From assembly GCA_036940085.1 (NCBI GenBank), contig JALLBK010000092.1, positions 1 through 54,655 of the forward strand: a stretch of DNA of 54,655 nt. Direction: 5' to 3'. The notes beneath the pieces were generated by a model. It did not search any database and was not told the origin of the DNA. It saw nothing but the letters and a program-made list of their open reading frames with translations. The position numbers and the translations under genes were made by a program. Origin of the DNA: Discostella pseudostelligera (lineage: Eukaryota > Bacillariophyta > Thalassiosirophyceae > Thalassiosirales > Thalassiosiraceae). Of this stretch, positions 1 to 10,919 are shown piece after piece; position 1 is the first letter of the stretch, and each line of letters starts with the position of its first letter.

Positions 1-565
1 GAATTACTCACTATGTACTCATCCTCCTCATCCTCACCAGCATCATCTTGTGTAACCATGAGTCTTCTTCCTCAGCAGCCTTGTTTTAAATTTGACCTCA
101 TGATGCTCATGATTTTGATGATCATGTCTGATGCTTCATGCTTCTCATCAGCCTTCTTATCAGTCAGCTGCTCCTCATCAACATGCTCTATCACCCATAT
201 GCTCTTCAATCATTGTTCTCATCCTCAATCCTCAGCCCCAATCTCGCATAGCAGTTCTCATCCAGCACAGCAGCAGTCCCCATCCTCATCCTCATCCTCA
301 TCCCCAACAGCAGTTCAGCAGCACAGATTCATCAGCAGCACCACAGTTCAGTGGTTCAGGTAGATGTAGCAGTGAGCTGTCGCTGTGTTGGTTGCTGTAG
401 TTGTACTCTAGTAGCATTAGCTGTAGCAGTACTAGCTGTAGCTGTACTAGAATTGCATAAACCTGAATTGCAGTCACCAATGAGTGCAAGAAGTGCCCTA
501 AAATGTGCAATTATTACCTGCATTTAAAATTACATCAATTTGTGCCCACCCATGAATCTTCGCAT
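1..565. repeat. Low-complexity left edge, no supported gene
   Basis: The stretch is rich in CATCCT and CAGCAG units (clear around 270-330) and then in GTAGC/GTACT units (about 360-450). Frames stay open here only because of this composition; the peptides would be poly-Ser or His-Pro runs with no recognisable domain. It lies downstream of the methyltransferase on the minus strand and may hold its 3' UTR or the edge of a gene outside the window. Confidence 0.5.
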
Positions 566-2276
566 TTAACCTTTCATGCAATTATTGTGAATAAGGCAGC
601 CCGGAGGCAGCGATACTGGACTGGAACGCAATGCAGCACACGCCAATTCCACCGCCACTCCATGACCACATTCTGACCAATTCGGAGTATTTGACACCAT
701 GACTACCGCCAAAACCCTACCAGCCAATGCTGCCACCAATGGAGGACAGACAGCATTTCCAATCATTCGGTACAACTCTTTTCGATATGCCATTTCACCC
801 TGATCGGAACGAATGTCACAAAATTGATACGTGTTCGGAAACCCCATGATTCTTGCACATTCACGTACCGAGAATCGACGCGGAGGGTACGGTGCACAAG
901 ATGGAACTAATTGAGAATCACTTCTACCCACGGCATTTCCGTAATGAGTTGTTAGTGTGTCACAATGTCGATTCGGCCATGCTAATTGATGCGGCTTCCA
1001 TCGTTTGTTTTGTAATAGTTGATTCCATGTAGACGGAGAGAGACGCAATACTTCTAATTCAGTGGGAGGTAGAGTGTCGTAGTCCAACACATCGTGGGAG
1101 CACAGTTTCAGATCGGGAATGTATGGAAATTGAAAGAAGGAGGAGCTATCAAAGTCACTCCGTAACCCGACGAAGAATAATCGTTTCCGACTAGTTGCCG
1201 TCAATCCCCTTGCCGAGCATATCNAAGTCACTCCGTAACCCGACGAAGAATAATCGTTTCCGACTAGTTGCCGTCAATCCCCTTGCCGAGCATATCTCAG
1301 CAGTAACCCTATATCCCGCCCCACGGAATGCATTTACTATTATGTGTAGCGTGTCTTTCATCGTCAGCAATCCGGGAACATTTTCTAGTAGAAATGATTT
1401 TGGCTGTGATATCTCCAACAAGCGCACAATTTGTAGGTATAATTGACCTCGGCCTTTGTTGCATTCAAATCCAGGTTGTTCCCCGAGAGAGGAGAATGGT
1501 TGGCATGGAAATCCAGCAACTAATATGTCGAGATGTTTCGGGAAGGCTTCATCTGGGACAGTGTGTATGTCACCATGTATGCAACTGGACGGTGTATCGA
1601 AATTCAATGCGTATGTTTCTCTGCATCTCTCATCGATCTCCGAGTAAAACACGCACTTGCCTCCGAGTCTATCCAACGCAACTCCAAAGCCACCAATTCC
1701 ACCAAACATTTCCGCATATGTGAAAGAACCATGACTCTTAGGATGATTTCTATCTAAACATTTTGGAGTAATGCATGGATGGACAAAGCCACTTGGCTCT
1801 AATTCGGGGTGAATTCTCGCATCTACCTCAGGAGCATCGGGTGTTGTTCGGTGATTATGTACAAATTCTTTCTTTACGACCGACACACCCTCCGTTCCCA
1901 ATAAATCATTTAATTCTGGTGTTGATTGCAGATCGTGTAATATTGGTATACCATTGACAGATTTGCTTACGGGATGTGTGCGGCTTCCAAATCGACCTTC
2001 TAGATGCCATTGCCGTGGAACTGCATCACATGCTAGCAATGTTTGATATGCAGATTTCGTCAAGCGAGGCGGTAGATGGAGGACAAGCTCGGCGGGGATG
2101 CAGCCGTAGGGCATCCGACCTTTGGTGCATGTAACTAACGGTAACGGAGGTGGCGGCGAGCCAACCAGGTCGCTGGGAAGATTAGATACTCGCCGTCTTT
2201 TTGATCCGCATGCTGATTCCTCACCGGCCTCGCCCACACCTACAGCTGAAAAATACGACAGTTGATCGTGTTCCAT
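566..2276 (-). CDS. Cytosine-5 DNA methyltransferase, bacterial type, split by an assembly join
   Basis: The protein transfers a methyl group from SAM to C5 of cytosine in DNA. It appears as two frames, 1191-2276 and 566-1231, which share a 23-residue peptide because 72 bp are duplicated around a single N at 1224. Collapsing one copy plus the N gives one frame of about 545 residues. Family motifs occur in order: motif I FGGIGGF near residue 191, motif IV GFPCQPFS with the catalytic Cys near 258, motif VI ENV near 300, a motif VIII-like TSRKRLFFVG, motif IX RRFSVRECARIMGFP and motif X GNAVCPPLV. A short target-recognition region precedes motif IX. The first 185 residues match no domain I know and contain a basic SKRRR stretch that may be a nuclear signal. 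The compact layout without accessory domains resembles prokaryotic Dcm/HhaI-like enzymes, so a bacterial origin is likely but inferred. Confidence 0.9.
1152..1296. repeat. 72-bp exact direct duplication around a single N (assembly artefact)
   Basis: Positions 1152-1223 and 1225-1296 are identical and only the N at 1224 lies between them. The extra 73 bp shift the methyltransferase frame. Two contig ends that overlapped but were not merged explain this better than a biological repeat, since removing one copy restores the conserved motif order. Confidence 0.93.
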
Positions 2277-3005
2277 TAGATTATAAAGAGAATGAGGGAG
2301 GCGTAATGATGGAGTGGCCTGGTGGCGAAGCGATAATAGTGGCAGTGGTGGCGGCAGCGGAGGCCATGGCCATGGTTTTTTGTAGGCAGGTATGCATGGT
2401 CTGATCTGGTATGATGTTGTGGTCGAGGCTTTTCCGCCAAATTTTGATTATTGGCGAACATAGCCATTTGACTCTCGTGGGAAACGTCGCCAAATAAACG
2501 ACGACAGAAGACGGTAAGATTCTCTCCCCCGGACAAAAGAAGACAAGTTATTAGAGAAGAGAAGAAGATGATGGATGATGGCGACGAAACGATGCGGGTG
2601 ATGGATGAAGGAACGAATACCTACATGATGTTGCAAATAGCTACAGCTATTTGTGTCCACACTTTTGCCTGCGTTCTGATCCCAATAGATTGCGACAAGA
2701 TTACGACAAAGCGACAGACAATACCTCATTGTTTTCCACGCAGACTTGGCATAAGTAAATAGAATCAAAGCACAGTACTTTACTCCATCTAACAATCTAC
2801 GATGTTGCGAAAGGAAGCGCGGAAGTCTGCCAAAAAGTTCTCCAGAACCTTTCTAGAGAGAGGTATCGCTCAACACCGAGATAGCTCCCCCCTCTCGTCC
2901 GTCGTACACTACAAATTTTTACACATTGTCGACCCCCCCCCTCCCCCTCGATAAATTGTTATCGACACGCAGTCCTCCCCCCTCCCCACCTATCTAAATG
3001 ATGTT
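2277..3005. other. Intergenic, no supported gene
   Basis: This is the 5' side of the methyltransferase. It contains two adjacent CCATGG sites near 2363-2374, purine-rich ATG/GAT stretches near 2560-2600, and C-runs near 2930-2990. Open frames on both strands overlap each other and show no family motif. Confidence 0.4.
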
Positions 3006-3218
3006 TTACCCGTTCTTGGCAATATCCGTCAAAATTTCATCTCGCCTTTTGGCAAATCCCTCCTGATAATAATTCAATGCACTATATGATCCGGCATTCC
3101 CCGCCTCTGATCCAGCATATGACGAAATAGCCGAACGATGACGGAAGTTAGTTCTAGTTCGCATTTCAGCGTGGTAGTGATCATGGACTTTAAATGGACC
3201 GTGGCGTTCGTCGGACAT
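3006..3218 (-). CDS. Small protein of 70 aa, function unknown
   Basis: A short continuous frame begins at an ATG preceded by a run of A and ends at a TAA. The protein is hydrophilic and mixed in composition, rich in His, Arg and Tyr, with a basic patch AKRRDEILTDIAKNG at the C-terminus and no signal peptide or membrane segment. Its composition is less repetitive than the frames around it, which is why I list it. I do not recognise the family. It could be a small organellar or ribosome-associated subunit or a chance frame. The next upstream gene on this strand is absent, so it would have its own promoter. Confidence 0.4.
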   Translation of the reverse strand: MSDERHGPFKVHDHYHAEMRTRTNFRHRSAISSYAGSEAGNAGSYSALNYYQEGFAKRRDEILTDIAKNG

Positions 3219-4141
3219 TTTTTGGGAGTTGATGGAGCCTCTGACGAATTAAAACGAACGTCGATGTTGATGGGTTGTTGAGTGCATTCGAAAGATCGAG
3301 GAAGAATTATAAACAAATAGGAATGATGATGAGTATGTGGGTGTTTTCAGAGTGCTGAAAAGAGATCACCGTTCCCATGCCCGGAATTGATAGTAGATTC
3401 GAATAATTCCACACTGAAGACTACCCCGTCGAGATGAAGACACTTTCTTCTCGATTAGGTAGATGATGATGTCAAACACCATGCCCCCCTGCCATAAAAG
3501 ACACCCCCCTACAAACAACAAATAAAAACAACCGTAATCAACATAGCGATGCGGGTATTGCCCCTCCCCCTCCCCCTCCACCAGGCCGACAAAGAAACAT
3601 TACATATGCAATATTGACTCACTCAGAAATTCGCTCGACCATCCAATCCTCCCGATCCTTGTACGTTTCCATGGATTTCTTAATCCATGTTGTAATTGGG
3701 TTGGACATGGTTGTTGTTGATGCTGTTCTCGGAGGTGAGGAAGGCGGAGGCACTAATACTCAATGGCAATGGCCGGCGGAAATCATGGTGCCTTGCCTTT
3801 TTTGTGTGCCCGCCGCTGCATGCAGCCGTCGCCTGCCGTCGCCGTCGCCGTCGCTGCGACGCGACCGACGACGGACAGACGGTGGCAATATTTGTTGGCG
3901 CGCCGTTCCACATCATGGCCGTCGAGTCGAGTCGAGTCGATTTTGAATCGAGAGGAGGAGGACAGGCGAAACCATGACGTCATCGCCGACGCCGATCGCC
4001 CATCACCCATCACCAACCGACGACCGACGGACCACCACCATAGAGTAGTCGACGACGATCGACGATGGCGATGGCCGCATTCTGCTTCTGCCGCATGCAT
4101 GATACTACGAAGCTTCATCAATGCAATAGGCAAAAGGCACC
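3219..4141. other. Intergenic, simple-sequence rich
   Basis: There are C-rich runs at 3555-3585, a GTCGCC/GTCGCTGCGACG segment around 3825-3870, and tandem GTCGA units around 3919-3940. These create long overlapping Arg/Ser-rich frames on both strands, none of which I accept as a gene. The right part is the promoter region of the RsmB-like gene. Confidence 0.4.
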
Positions 4142-5974
4142 ATGATATTGCCAATCGCTTCTGCAATACTGGTGTTCAACACCAAGACAGCGTTCTCGTT
4201 TAATACTGCAGCTAACCACAGAACGAGTGTAATAGCTCCATCACTGCCACTGCGTGGCAAGAATGTGGTGGCATTATTCGATTCGTCACCAAACAGGAGG
4301 ATCAGCAACCGACCCGGAGGTGGGAGGACATCGACCAACACCCTACGCCGGGATGAAATGCCACCGTCAGCAGCAACAGCAAAGAAGATTATTCGCCCAA
4401 CTGCTCGATTCGTTGCAATATCTGCACTTGCTACCGCCGCCGCGTCCACTCATTACCCAACATTCTCTTCAGCTGCGGAGGAAACAGAAGCAGAAGGGGC
4501 AGTAGACGACGATGCACAGTCTGTTGCGACACCATCCTACACCTCGTTCGCAACACGAGAATTAGAACAATCCTCCCACTACCAATCTCTCGATGCAAGA
4601 GATCGAGCATTTGCTCGATTGCTAGTTGCCACCGTCGAACGACGTCATGGCCAAATCGACAAAGTAATACAATCATGTGTCACGAAACCAGTCAGAGGGA
4701 AGCATTCACACATTCTACAAGCGACATTGCGCGTGGGTGTAGCCCAACTTCTATTTTTACAAACACCGCCATTTGCGGCTATTAAAGAAACTGTGGAGGT
4801 GTTGAGGATGAGAATCCATCCCAACACCATTCCCGAACCTATGATAAAATTCGCAAATGGAGTGCTACGAAATCTATCTCGACCATCGTCATCCTCCTCC
4901 TACGCAGCCGACTACGGAAGAAGTGATAGTGACAATAGTACTGACGGAGAGATGTGCGCACTTAAGTTTCTCAAAGAGAATACATCTCCACAAGACAATA
5001 TTGCACCTTGGCTCTTACAACGATGGAAACGAGATTGGGGAGAGGAGACTACAGAGTTGATATCTAACGAAATGATGCCGGACGAAGATTTGTCAACGTC
5101 TCGTATTGATCTTAGTACAATCTATTCCTTAAGCGCTGCGATGTACAAAAACGACAATTCCATGACAGAGTTACAATCACTATTGACAAATCTAGGCGAT
5201 GATTCGATTCTTTTACCCCAATGCTCTATCCGGATAGGATCGTCCCGAAAAGGAGATGTTAAGTTATGGCCAGGTTATGAAGATGGTATATGGTGGGTAC
5301 AGGATGCATCGTCTACGCTCCCAGCCTTGGTGTTGACACAAGCATTGCTCAATAGAAATACTGACTCACAATCCTCGGACTTACATGTGGTAGACATGTG
5401 CAGTGCACCTGGGGGCAAGACTATGCAACTATTGTCAGCGGGATTTGGTCACGTTACTGCTATTGAGGCCAGCCCTCGACGTAGCTTGCGACTGGTAGAA
5501 AACTTGAAAAGATTGAATATGCTTGATAGATGTCAGATTGTGGTGGAGGAGGGGCAAAATTGGACACCAGCAAGTGGAAAGCAACACGTGCATGGGATAT
5601 TACTGGACGTGCCTTGCAGTGCCACCGGAACGGGAGCAAGGCGTCCAGATGTACTGAGAAAGAGCGTCGATTCATTGACGGAGTTGATAAGAATGCAAGA
5701 GGTATTAGCCAATCACTGCGGGGAAAATGTATTGGACGTTGGTGGAGTAATGGTGTATGCAACGTGTTCCATATTGAAGGAAGAGAGTGAAGACCAGGTA
5801 CAAAAACTCATCGATCGAGGAAATGTAGAAACATTGCCGATACGACCGCACGAAGTTCCAGGATTTGAAGATGCTATTGATAATCATGGATGGCTGCGAG
5901 TCTTACCAGGAGTTTTGGGAGGACATTTACGATCTACAGATGGATTCTTTGTGGCGAGATTGGTTAAAAAGTAA
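4142..5974 (+). CDS. RsmB/Sun-type rRNA (cytosine-5) methyltransferase, probably plastid-targeted
   Basis: The enzyme is expected to methylate a cytosine in small-subunit rRNA, using SAM. The 610-aa protein is one exon. A hydrophobic N-terminus ends in TKTAFSF, an ASAFAP-like site, which suggests import into the plastid. Residues about 140-240 resemble the NusB-like RNA-binding domain that bacterial RsmB carries (ARDRAFARLL, HSHILQATLRVGVAQLLF). The Rossmann domain has the SAM motif DMCSAPGGKT near residue 417, the motif IV PCSATGTG with a cysteine near 491, and the catalytic YATCS near 540. This is the complete RsmB arrangement plus an extension of about 130 residues. The eukaryotic NSUN proteins lack the NusB domain, so a cyanobacterial or bacterial origin is likely. 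Substrate and plastid location are inferred. Confidence 0.9.
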   Translation: MILPIASAILVFNTKTAFSFNTAANHRTSVIAPSLPLRGKNVVALFDSSPNRRISNRPGGGRTSTNTLRRDEMPPSAATAKKIIRPTARFVAISALATAAASTHYPTFSSAAEETEAEGAVDDDAQSVATPSYTSFATRELEQSSHYQSLDARDRAFARLLVATVERRHGQIDKVIQSCVTKPVRGKHSHILQATLRVGVAQLLFLQTPPFAAIKETVEVLRMRIHPNTIPEPMIKFANGVLRNLSRPSSSSSYAADYGRSDSDNSTDGEMCALKFLKENTSPQDNIAPWLLQRWKRDWGEETTELISNEMMPDEDLSTSRIDLSTIYSLSAAMYKNDNSMTELQSLLTNLGDDSILLPQCSIRIGSSRKGDVKLWPGYEDGIWWVQDASSTLPALVLTQALLNRNTDSQSSDLHVVDMCSAPGGKTMQLLSAGFGHVTAIEASPRRSLRLVENLKRLNMLDRCQIVVEEGQNWTPASGKQHVHGILLDVPCSATGTGARRPDVLRKSVDSLTELIRMQEVLANHCGENVLDVGGVMVYATCSILKEESEDQVQKLIDRGNVETLPIRPHEVPGFEDAIDNHGWLRVLPGVLGGHLRSTDGFFVARLVKK

Positions 5975-6134
5975 GAATACTATTGTTTCAAGAATTACAA
6001 AAACGAAATAGGGGTCCATAGATCAAATCACCATGCTGTTCTAGGTGTATGGTGTTGTTTTGCCATGTGAGCATGGCTGGTTTGATCGATGAAAGCCGCC
6101 AACTCACACGTGTATCGTATCGTAAGTCATTTTA

Positions 6135-6158
6135 TCCCGACAAATGTCTGCCACGTGT
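6135..6158 (+). promoter_or_regulatory. Composite element, variant copy (CCCGACA-N7-GCCACGTG)
   Basis: TCCCGACA is followed after 7 bases by GCCACGTGT. It differs from the other copies by one base in the E2F-like half. It lies about 310 bp upstream of the 6466 gene. Confidence 0.55.
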
Positions 6159-6195
6159 AAGATGGCATGTAGTCGAGTCGTCTCATGGTCATGTT

Positions 6196-6218
6196 TCCCG
6201 CCATTCGTTGCCACGTGT
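6196..6218 (+). promoter_or_regulatory. Composite element (CCCGCCA-N6-GCCACGTG)
   Basis: TCCCGCCA is followed after 6 bases by GCCACGTGTAAG. The half-sites look like an E2F/DP site and a G-box. It lies about 250 bp upstream of the 6466 start. Confidence 0.6.
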
Positions 6219-6465
6219 AAGTGTGAGCAATCGAGTCAATAGTCTCCGGCCAAATCTTTGCCCATGGTGAGCGCGCGAAGCAACGACAACAAGCAACAAA
6301 GCAAAACAACCAAGCTAATAGCAGCAACAAGCTGCCAACAAAACAGAGACAACAAAGATAATATTTGATCGACACCGACGACCACCTACCGACACCGACA
6401 TCCTACACAGCCGTAACCCGTAACAAGCCTCCCGCACCACCGACCACCGCCACTCTTCTTAAGTC

Positions 6466-7617
6466 ATGTCCATGACATCATTTGTGGGTCGTTTTGTAAT
6501 TTTGGCATTCAGCGGCAATGCTGTCGGCCTTGGAGGCGCGATGCATGTTGTGCGTCTGCCGAATATCGCCACCACCACACGACGAATAGGAAGTAGAAGT
6601 AGATTGCCATCGCGAAATATTTGCCTTGGCGCAGCCTGGTGGGATAAAGGAAATAATGATAACGATATGGTCTCGAATTTCTTTGGGACAAATGAAAGTA
6701 ATACAAAACCACGTGGCGAGCAAAAGTATTCACCGTCGCTGATAACACAAGAGATGGAAGATGAAGTCATGGCATCGGCGCGTGCAACGATGGACACAAA
6801 TACTGTATCGCGTGCGATATCATCTCTCATACAAGATGAAAGCGATGTAAATTTCAACAAAAAGAAAACCACATTCAATATATCTACGAAGAAAGGCAGA
6901 AATAGGCTGAGGGATCTCGCAACAAGCAATGATGATCTGCTGATAGGAAGTACTAGCAGTGTTGGTAACTCCAATCGAGATGGTTTCAACAGTGAAAGCA
7001 CATCATGGGACACCCAACAAATAGCAATTGCATCTGGAGCTACCACGTTTCTACTGTCACCCCTAGTTATACCCATCATACACTCCATCCTCCCGCCGAT
7101 CATTCCGTTTCCCTCCTCCATCTCATTGACCGGTGCTGCATTGCTTGGCACAATTGCATACATTGTTGCATTGGGAGATACGACGGAACAATCAAATCCA
7201 ATTTCAGGGACGACAGGAGGTGTATTGGGTGACGGTGTAGAAGTGGGTGGAGCAGTATCGCGAATATTAGGACGAACAGCATTGCAATCAGTACAAACAT
7301 CGGCACCTCGATTAAAGGCTGCGGCACGGGCTTTAGTTGATTACGACAGTACTACTGTATCACTTGAGGAGTTGAGGCGAGTGCAAGATCAACTTTTGCA
7401 ATCTGTGACAGAATTGGAAATGGAGAATGATACTCTCAGAAGAGAACTGGCATTGTGGCAAGGAGTTGAAGATGTATCGAATATGTATAAGCTCGAGGAA
7501 TTGAAGGAAATTGCAAGATATCATGGACTGAAGGGATATAGCACCGATGGAAAGAATTCATTGTTGAGAAGATTAGCGAAAGAAGGAATCCTGAAGTTAG
7601 ACCTGAGCTCCAATTAG
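6466..7617 (+). CDS. Membrane protein with C-terminal SAP-like motif, function unknown
   Basis: This single-exon protein has 383 residues. The first 30 residues are hydrophobic and could be a targeting sequence, but no clean ASAFAP site is visible. Residues about 50-180 are polar. Two hydrophobic segments follow near 186-210 (TFLLSPLVIPIIHSILPPII) and 218-238 (SISLTGAALLGTIAYIVAL), so it should sit in a membrane as a hairpin. Residues about 300-330 form a short coiled coil (LEELRRVQDQLLQSVTELE). The C-terminal 35 residues (KLEELKEIARYHGLKGYS, then KNSLLRRLAKEG) resemble a SAP or HeH helix-extended-loop-helix fold, which often binds nucleic acid. I do not recognise the family. A membrane-anchored nucleic-acid contact, for instance with plastid nucleoids, is only a guess. 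The promoter carries two composite elements. Confidence 0.8.
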   Translation: MSMTSFVGRFVILAFSGNAVGLGGAMHVVRLPNIATTTRRIGSRSRLPSRNICLGAAWWDKGNNDNDMVSNFFGTNESNTKPRGEQKYSPSLITQEMEDEVMASARATMDTNTVSRAISSLIQDESDVNFNKKKTTFNISTKKGRNRLRDLATSNDDLLIGSTSSVGNSNRDGFNSESTSWDTQQIAIASGATTFLLSPLVIPIIHSILPPIIPFPSSISLTGAALLGTIAYIVALGDTTEQSNPISGTTGGVLGDGVEVGGAVSRILGRTALQSVQTSAPRLKAAARALVDYDSTTVSLEELRRVQDQLLQSVTELEMENDTLRRELALWQGVEDVSNMYKLEELKEIARYHGLKGYSTDGKNSLLRRLAKEGILKLDLSSN

Positions 7618-7814
7618 AAGTAGTTGACAGATGGGCACACTCATACCAAAGGAACAAACTGATTACACATAATAAATTCCTAATCTAAACAATAAACCGT
7701 GAACCCACTCAACTAATCCCTCTTTTGCCAAATGCTCCATTGAGCTGAAACTGCTGTACAATATCGATGAGGACGATCGCCCTAGAGAGAGGAGAGATTC
7801 CAATCGGATTTCAA

Positions 7815-9578
<1,764 letters not shown>

Positions 9579-10088
9579 CTTGGCAACTGGGAAGTGGGAA
9601 GATGCAAACTATTGATGGAATTATGAGATCGTTGTCAGAGAAGTCAATATGAAGATGGGATCATGATCGCATTTGATCACACTTGAATATTTAATTGAGA
9701 TTTAAGATTTGTTTTTGCTTTTGGATTTCTATTTCGTGATCTCCATTTACCGCACATAATCATTTTCTTCCGATGTGACCTCAGGAGTACCTCAGAACAC
9801 TCTCTTGTGCTCATGTGGCAACACCAAGTAGGACTATCATTCACGAGACAGCACAAGTCATTTGAATTTGTCATTTTTGGCAGAATTATGCGTTAACAGG
9901 TTCGAACGTGGTGGAATTTGAATTCGAGAAACGAGAAGGCATCTCCGTTCGGATCACGACAGACAGACGAGTTTTGCTGTCGTCTGTCGGTCGTCGCGCC
10001 TTCTCCATCGTCATCTTCAAAACTTTCCACCTCTTTCCACTATCTACTGCTACTGTTCTCCACCCGCCACCCACACCAACCACCAACC
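9579..10088. promoter_or_regulatory. Divergent promoter between protease and Cwc15
   Basis: This 510-bp gap must serve both flanking genes, which start at 9578 (minus) and 10089 (plus). I see AT-rich sequence near 9680-9760 and pyrimidine-rich sequence just before the Cwc15 start. No composite element is present. Confidence 0.45.
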
Positions 10089-10913
10089 ATGACGACCGCC
10101 CACCGCCCCACCTGGAAGGCAGCCGTTGGCCGTGCCCAAGAAGGCGCCTGGTCCTCGGGAGGCAAGGCCTCGACCCAATCCTCCGCCCGTGATCTTGCCT
10201 CTCATACCAAACTTAAATTTCGTCAAGGTCCACAATTGGTCACCGGCGACGACGGCGGCCGGCGCGATGCGGCATTACGAGAATCATTGCGTAAGATGGA
10301 AGAGGCCGAACGTCGTGCCGAATCGAATGTTCGAATGGTGGTGAAGATGGGGAGAGATAAATTGTTGTTAGAGAATGGAGAGAAGGCCGAGGAGGAAGGA
10401 CGAATGAAGCTGTTGAAGCAAACTGCCGACGTCGACGAGGAGGAAATCCGAGCGAAATACGATGATGAAGACGAAGACGGCGATGATGATGGCGGGGGGA
10501 GATGGAGTGATTTAGACGACAACAATCAGGGCAACAATTTAAATAGTGACGAGAGCGATTTAGATGCTTCGGATGATGACTCAGACTTGGATAGCGATGA
10601 TGAAGATGAAGAGGCAGCCCTGCAGGCTGAACTTGCCAAAATCAAGGCAGAGAGGGCTGCTGCCAAAGCAAACGAAGAAGCCGAACTGGCGGCAGAGGAG
10701 CAGGCGCAAATGGAAGAGGCGGCATTGACGGGCAATCCTTTGTTGAATTCTGCGAGTGCCTCATTATCGGGCAAGCTTAAAAGACGGTGGAATGATGACG
10801 TTGTGTTTAGGAACCAGGCACGTGGGGAACCCGATCAGAACAAGAAGCGATTTATCAATGATACAGTACGAAATGACTTCCACAAGCGGTTTTTGAACAA
10901 ATTCATCAAATAG
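10089..10913 (+). CDS. CWC15: Pre-mRNA-splicing factor Cwc15
   Basis: Cwc15 is a component of the Prp19-associated complex in the catalytic spliceosome. I start the protein at MTTAHRPTWKAAVGRA, 57 codons inside a longer frame, because this matches the conserved Cwc15 N-terminus and sits in a good CACCAACCATGAC context. The 274-aa protein has SARDLASHTKLKFRQ near residue 40, an acidic middle (EEDGDDD and SDLDSDDEDEE), an Ala/Glu helix, and the diagnostic C-terminus VVFRNQARG then KRFINDTVRNDF and HKRFLNKFIK. Length and layout fit the family. Its stop lies only 6 bp from the stop of the convergent coiled-coil gene, so the two 3' UTRs must overlap. Confidence 0.95.
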   Translation: MTTAHRPTWKAAVGRAQEGAWSSGGKASTQSSARDLASHTKLKFRQGPQLVTGDDGGRRDAALRESLRKMEEAERRAESNVRMVVKMGRDKLLLENGEKAEEEGRMKLLKQTADVDEEEIRAKYDDEDEDGDDDGGGRWSDLDDNNQGNNLNSDESDLDASDDDSDLDSDDEDEEAALQAELAKIKAERAAAKANEEAELAAEEQAQMEEAALTGNPLLNSASASLSGKLKRRWNDDVVFRNQARGEPDQNKKRFINDTVRNDFHKRFLNKFIK

Positions 10914-10919
10914 AGTCAG

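Larger units (their letters stand above)
5975..6465. other. Intergenic promoter region with two composite elements
   Basis: This 491-bp gap separates two plus-strand genes. It holds two copies of the CCCGCCA/GCCACGTG composite element (listed separately), each followed by TAAG, and an extra CACACGTGTAT near 6107. The stretch 6280-6445 is CAACAA- and ACCGAC-rich, probably 5' UTR of the next gene. Confidence 0.6.

Noticed and set aside
13..400. Open plus-strand frames of 89-116 codons at the left edge
   Set aside because: They read through CATCCT and CAGCAG simple sequence, giving poly-Ser or His-Pro peptides in two frames at once, with no domain.
1152..1296. Biological tandem duplication inside the methyltransferase
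   Set aside because: The copies are exact, separated only by an N, and removal restores the conserved frame; an assembly cause is simpler.
3614..4203. Several overlapping frames on both strands before the RsmB-like gene
   Set aside because: All are Arg/Ser-rich products of GTCGCC and CGAC repeats, overlap one another, and show no family motif.
9890..9920. GGTTCGAAC resembling a tRNA B-box
   Set aside because: No A-box, acceptor stem or anticodon arm could be formed around it.
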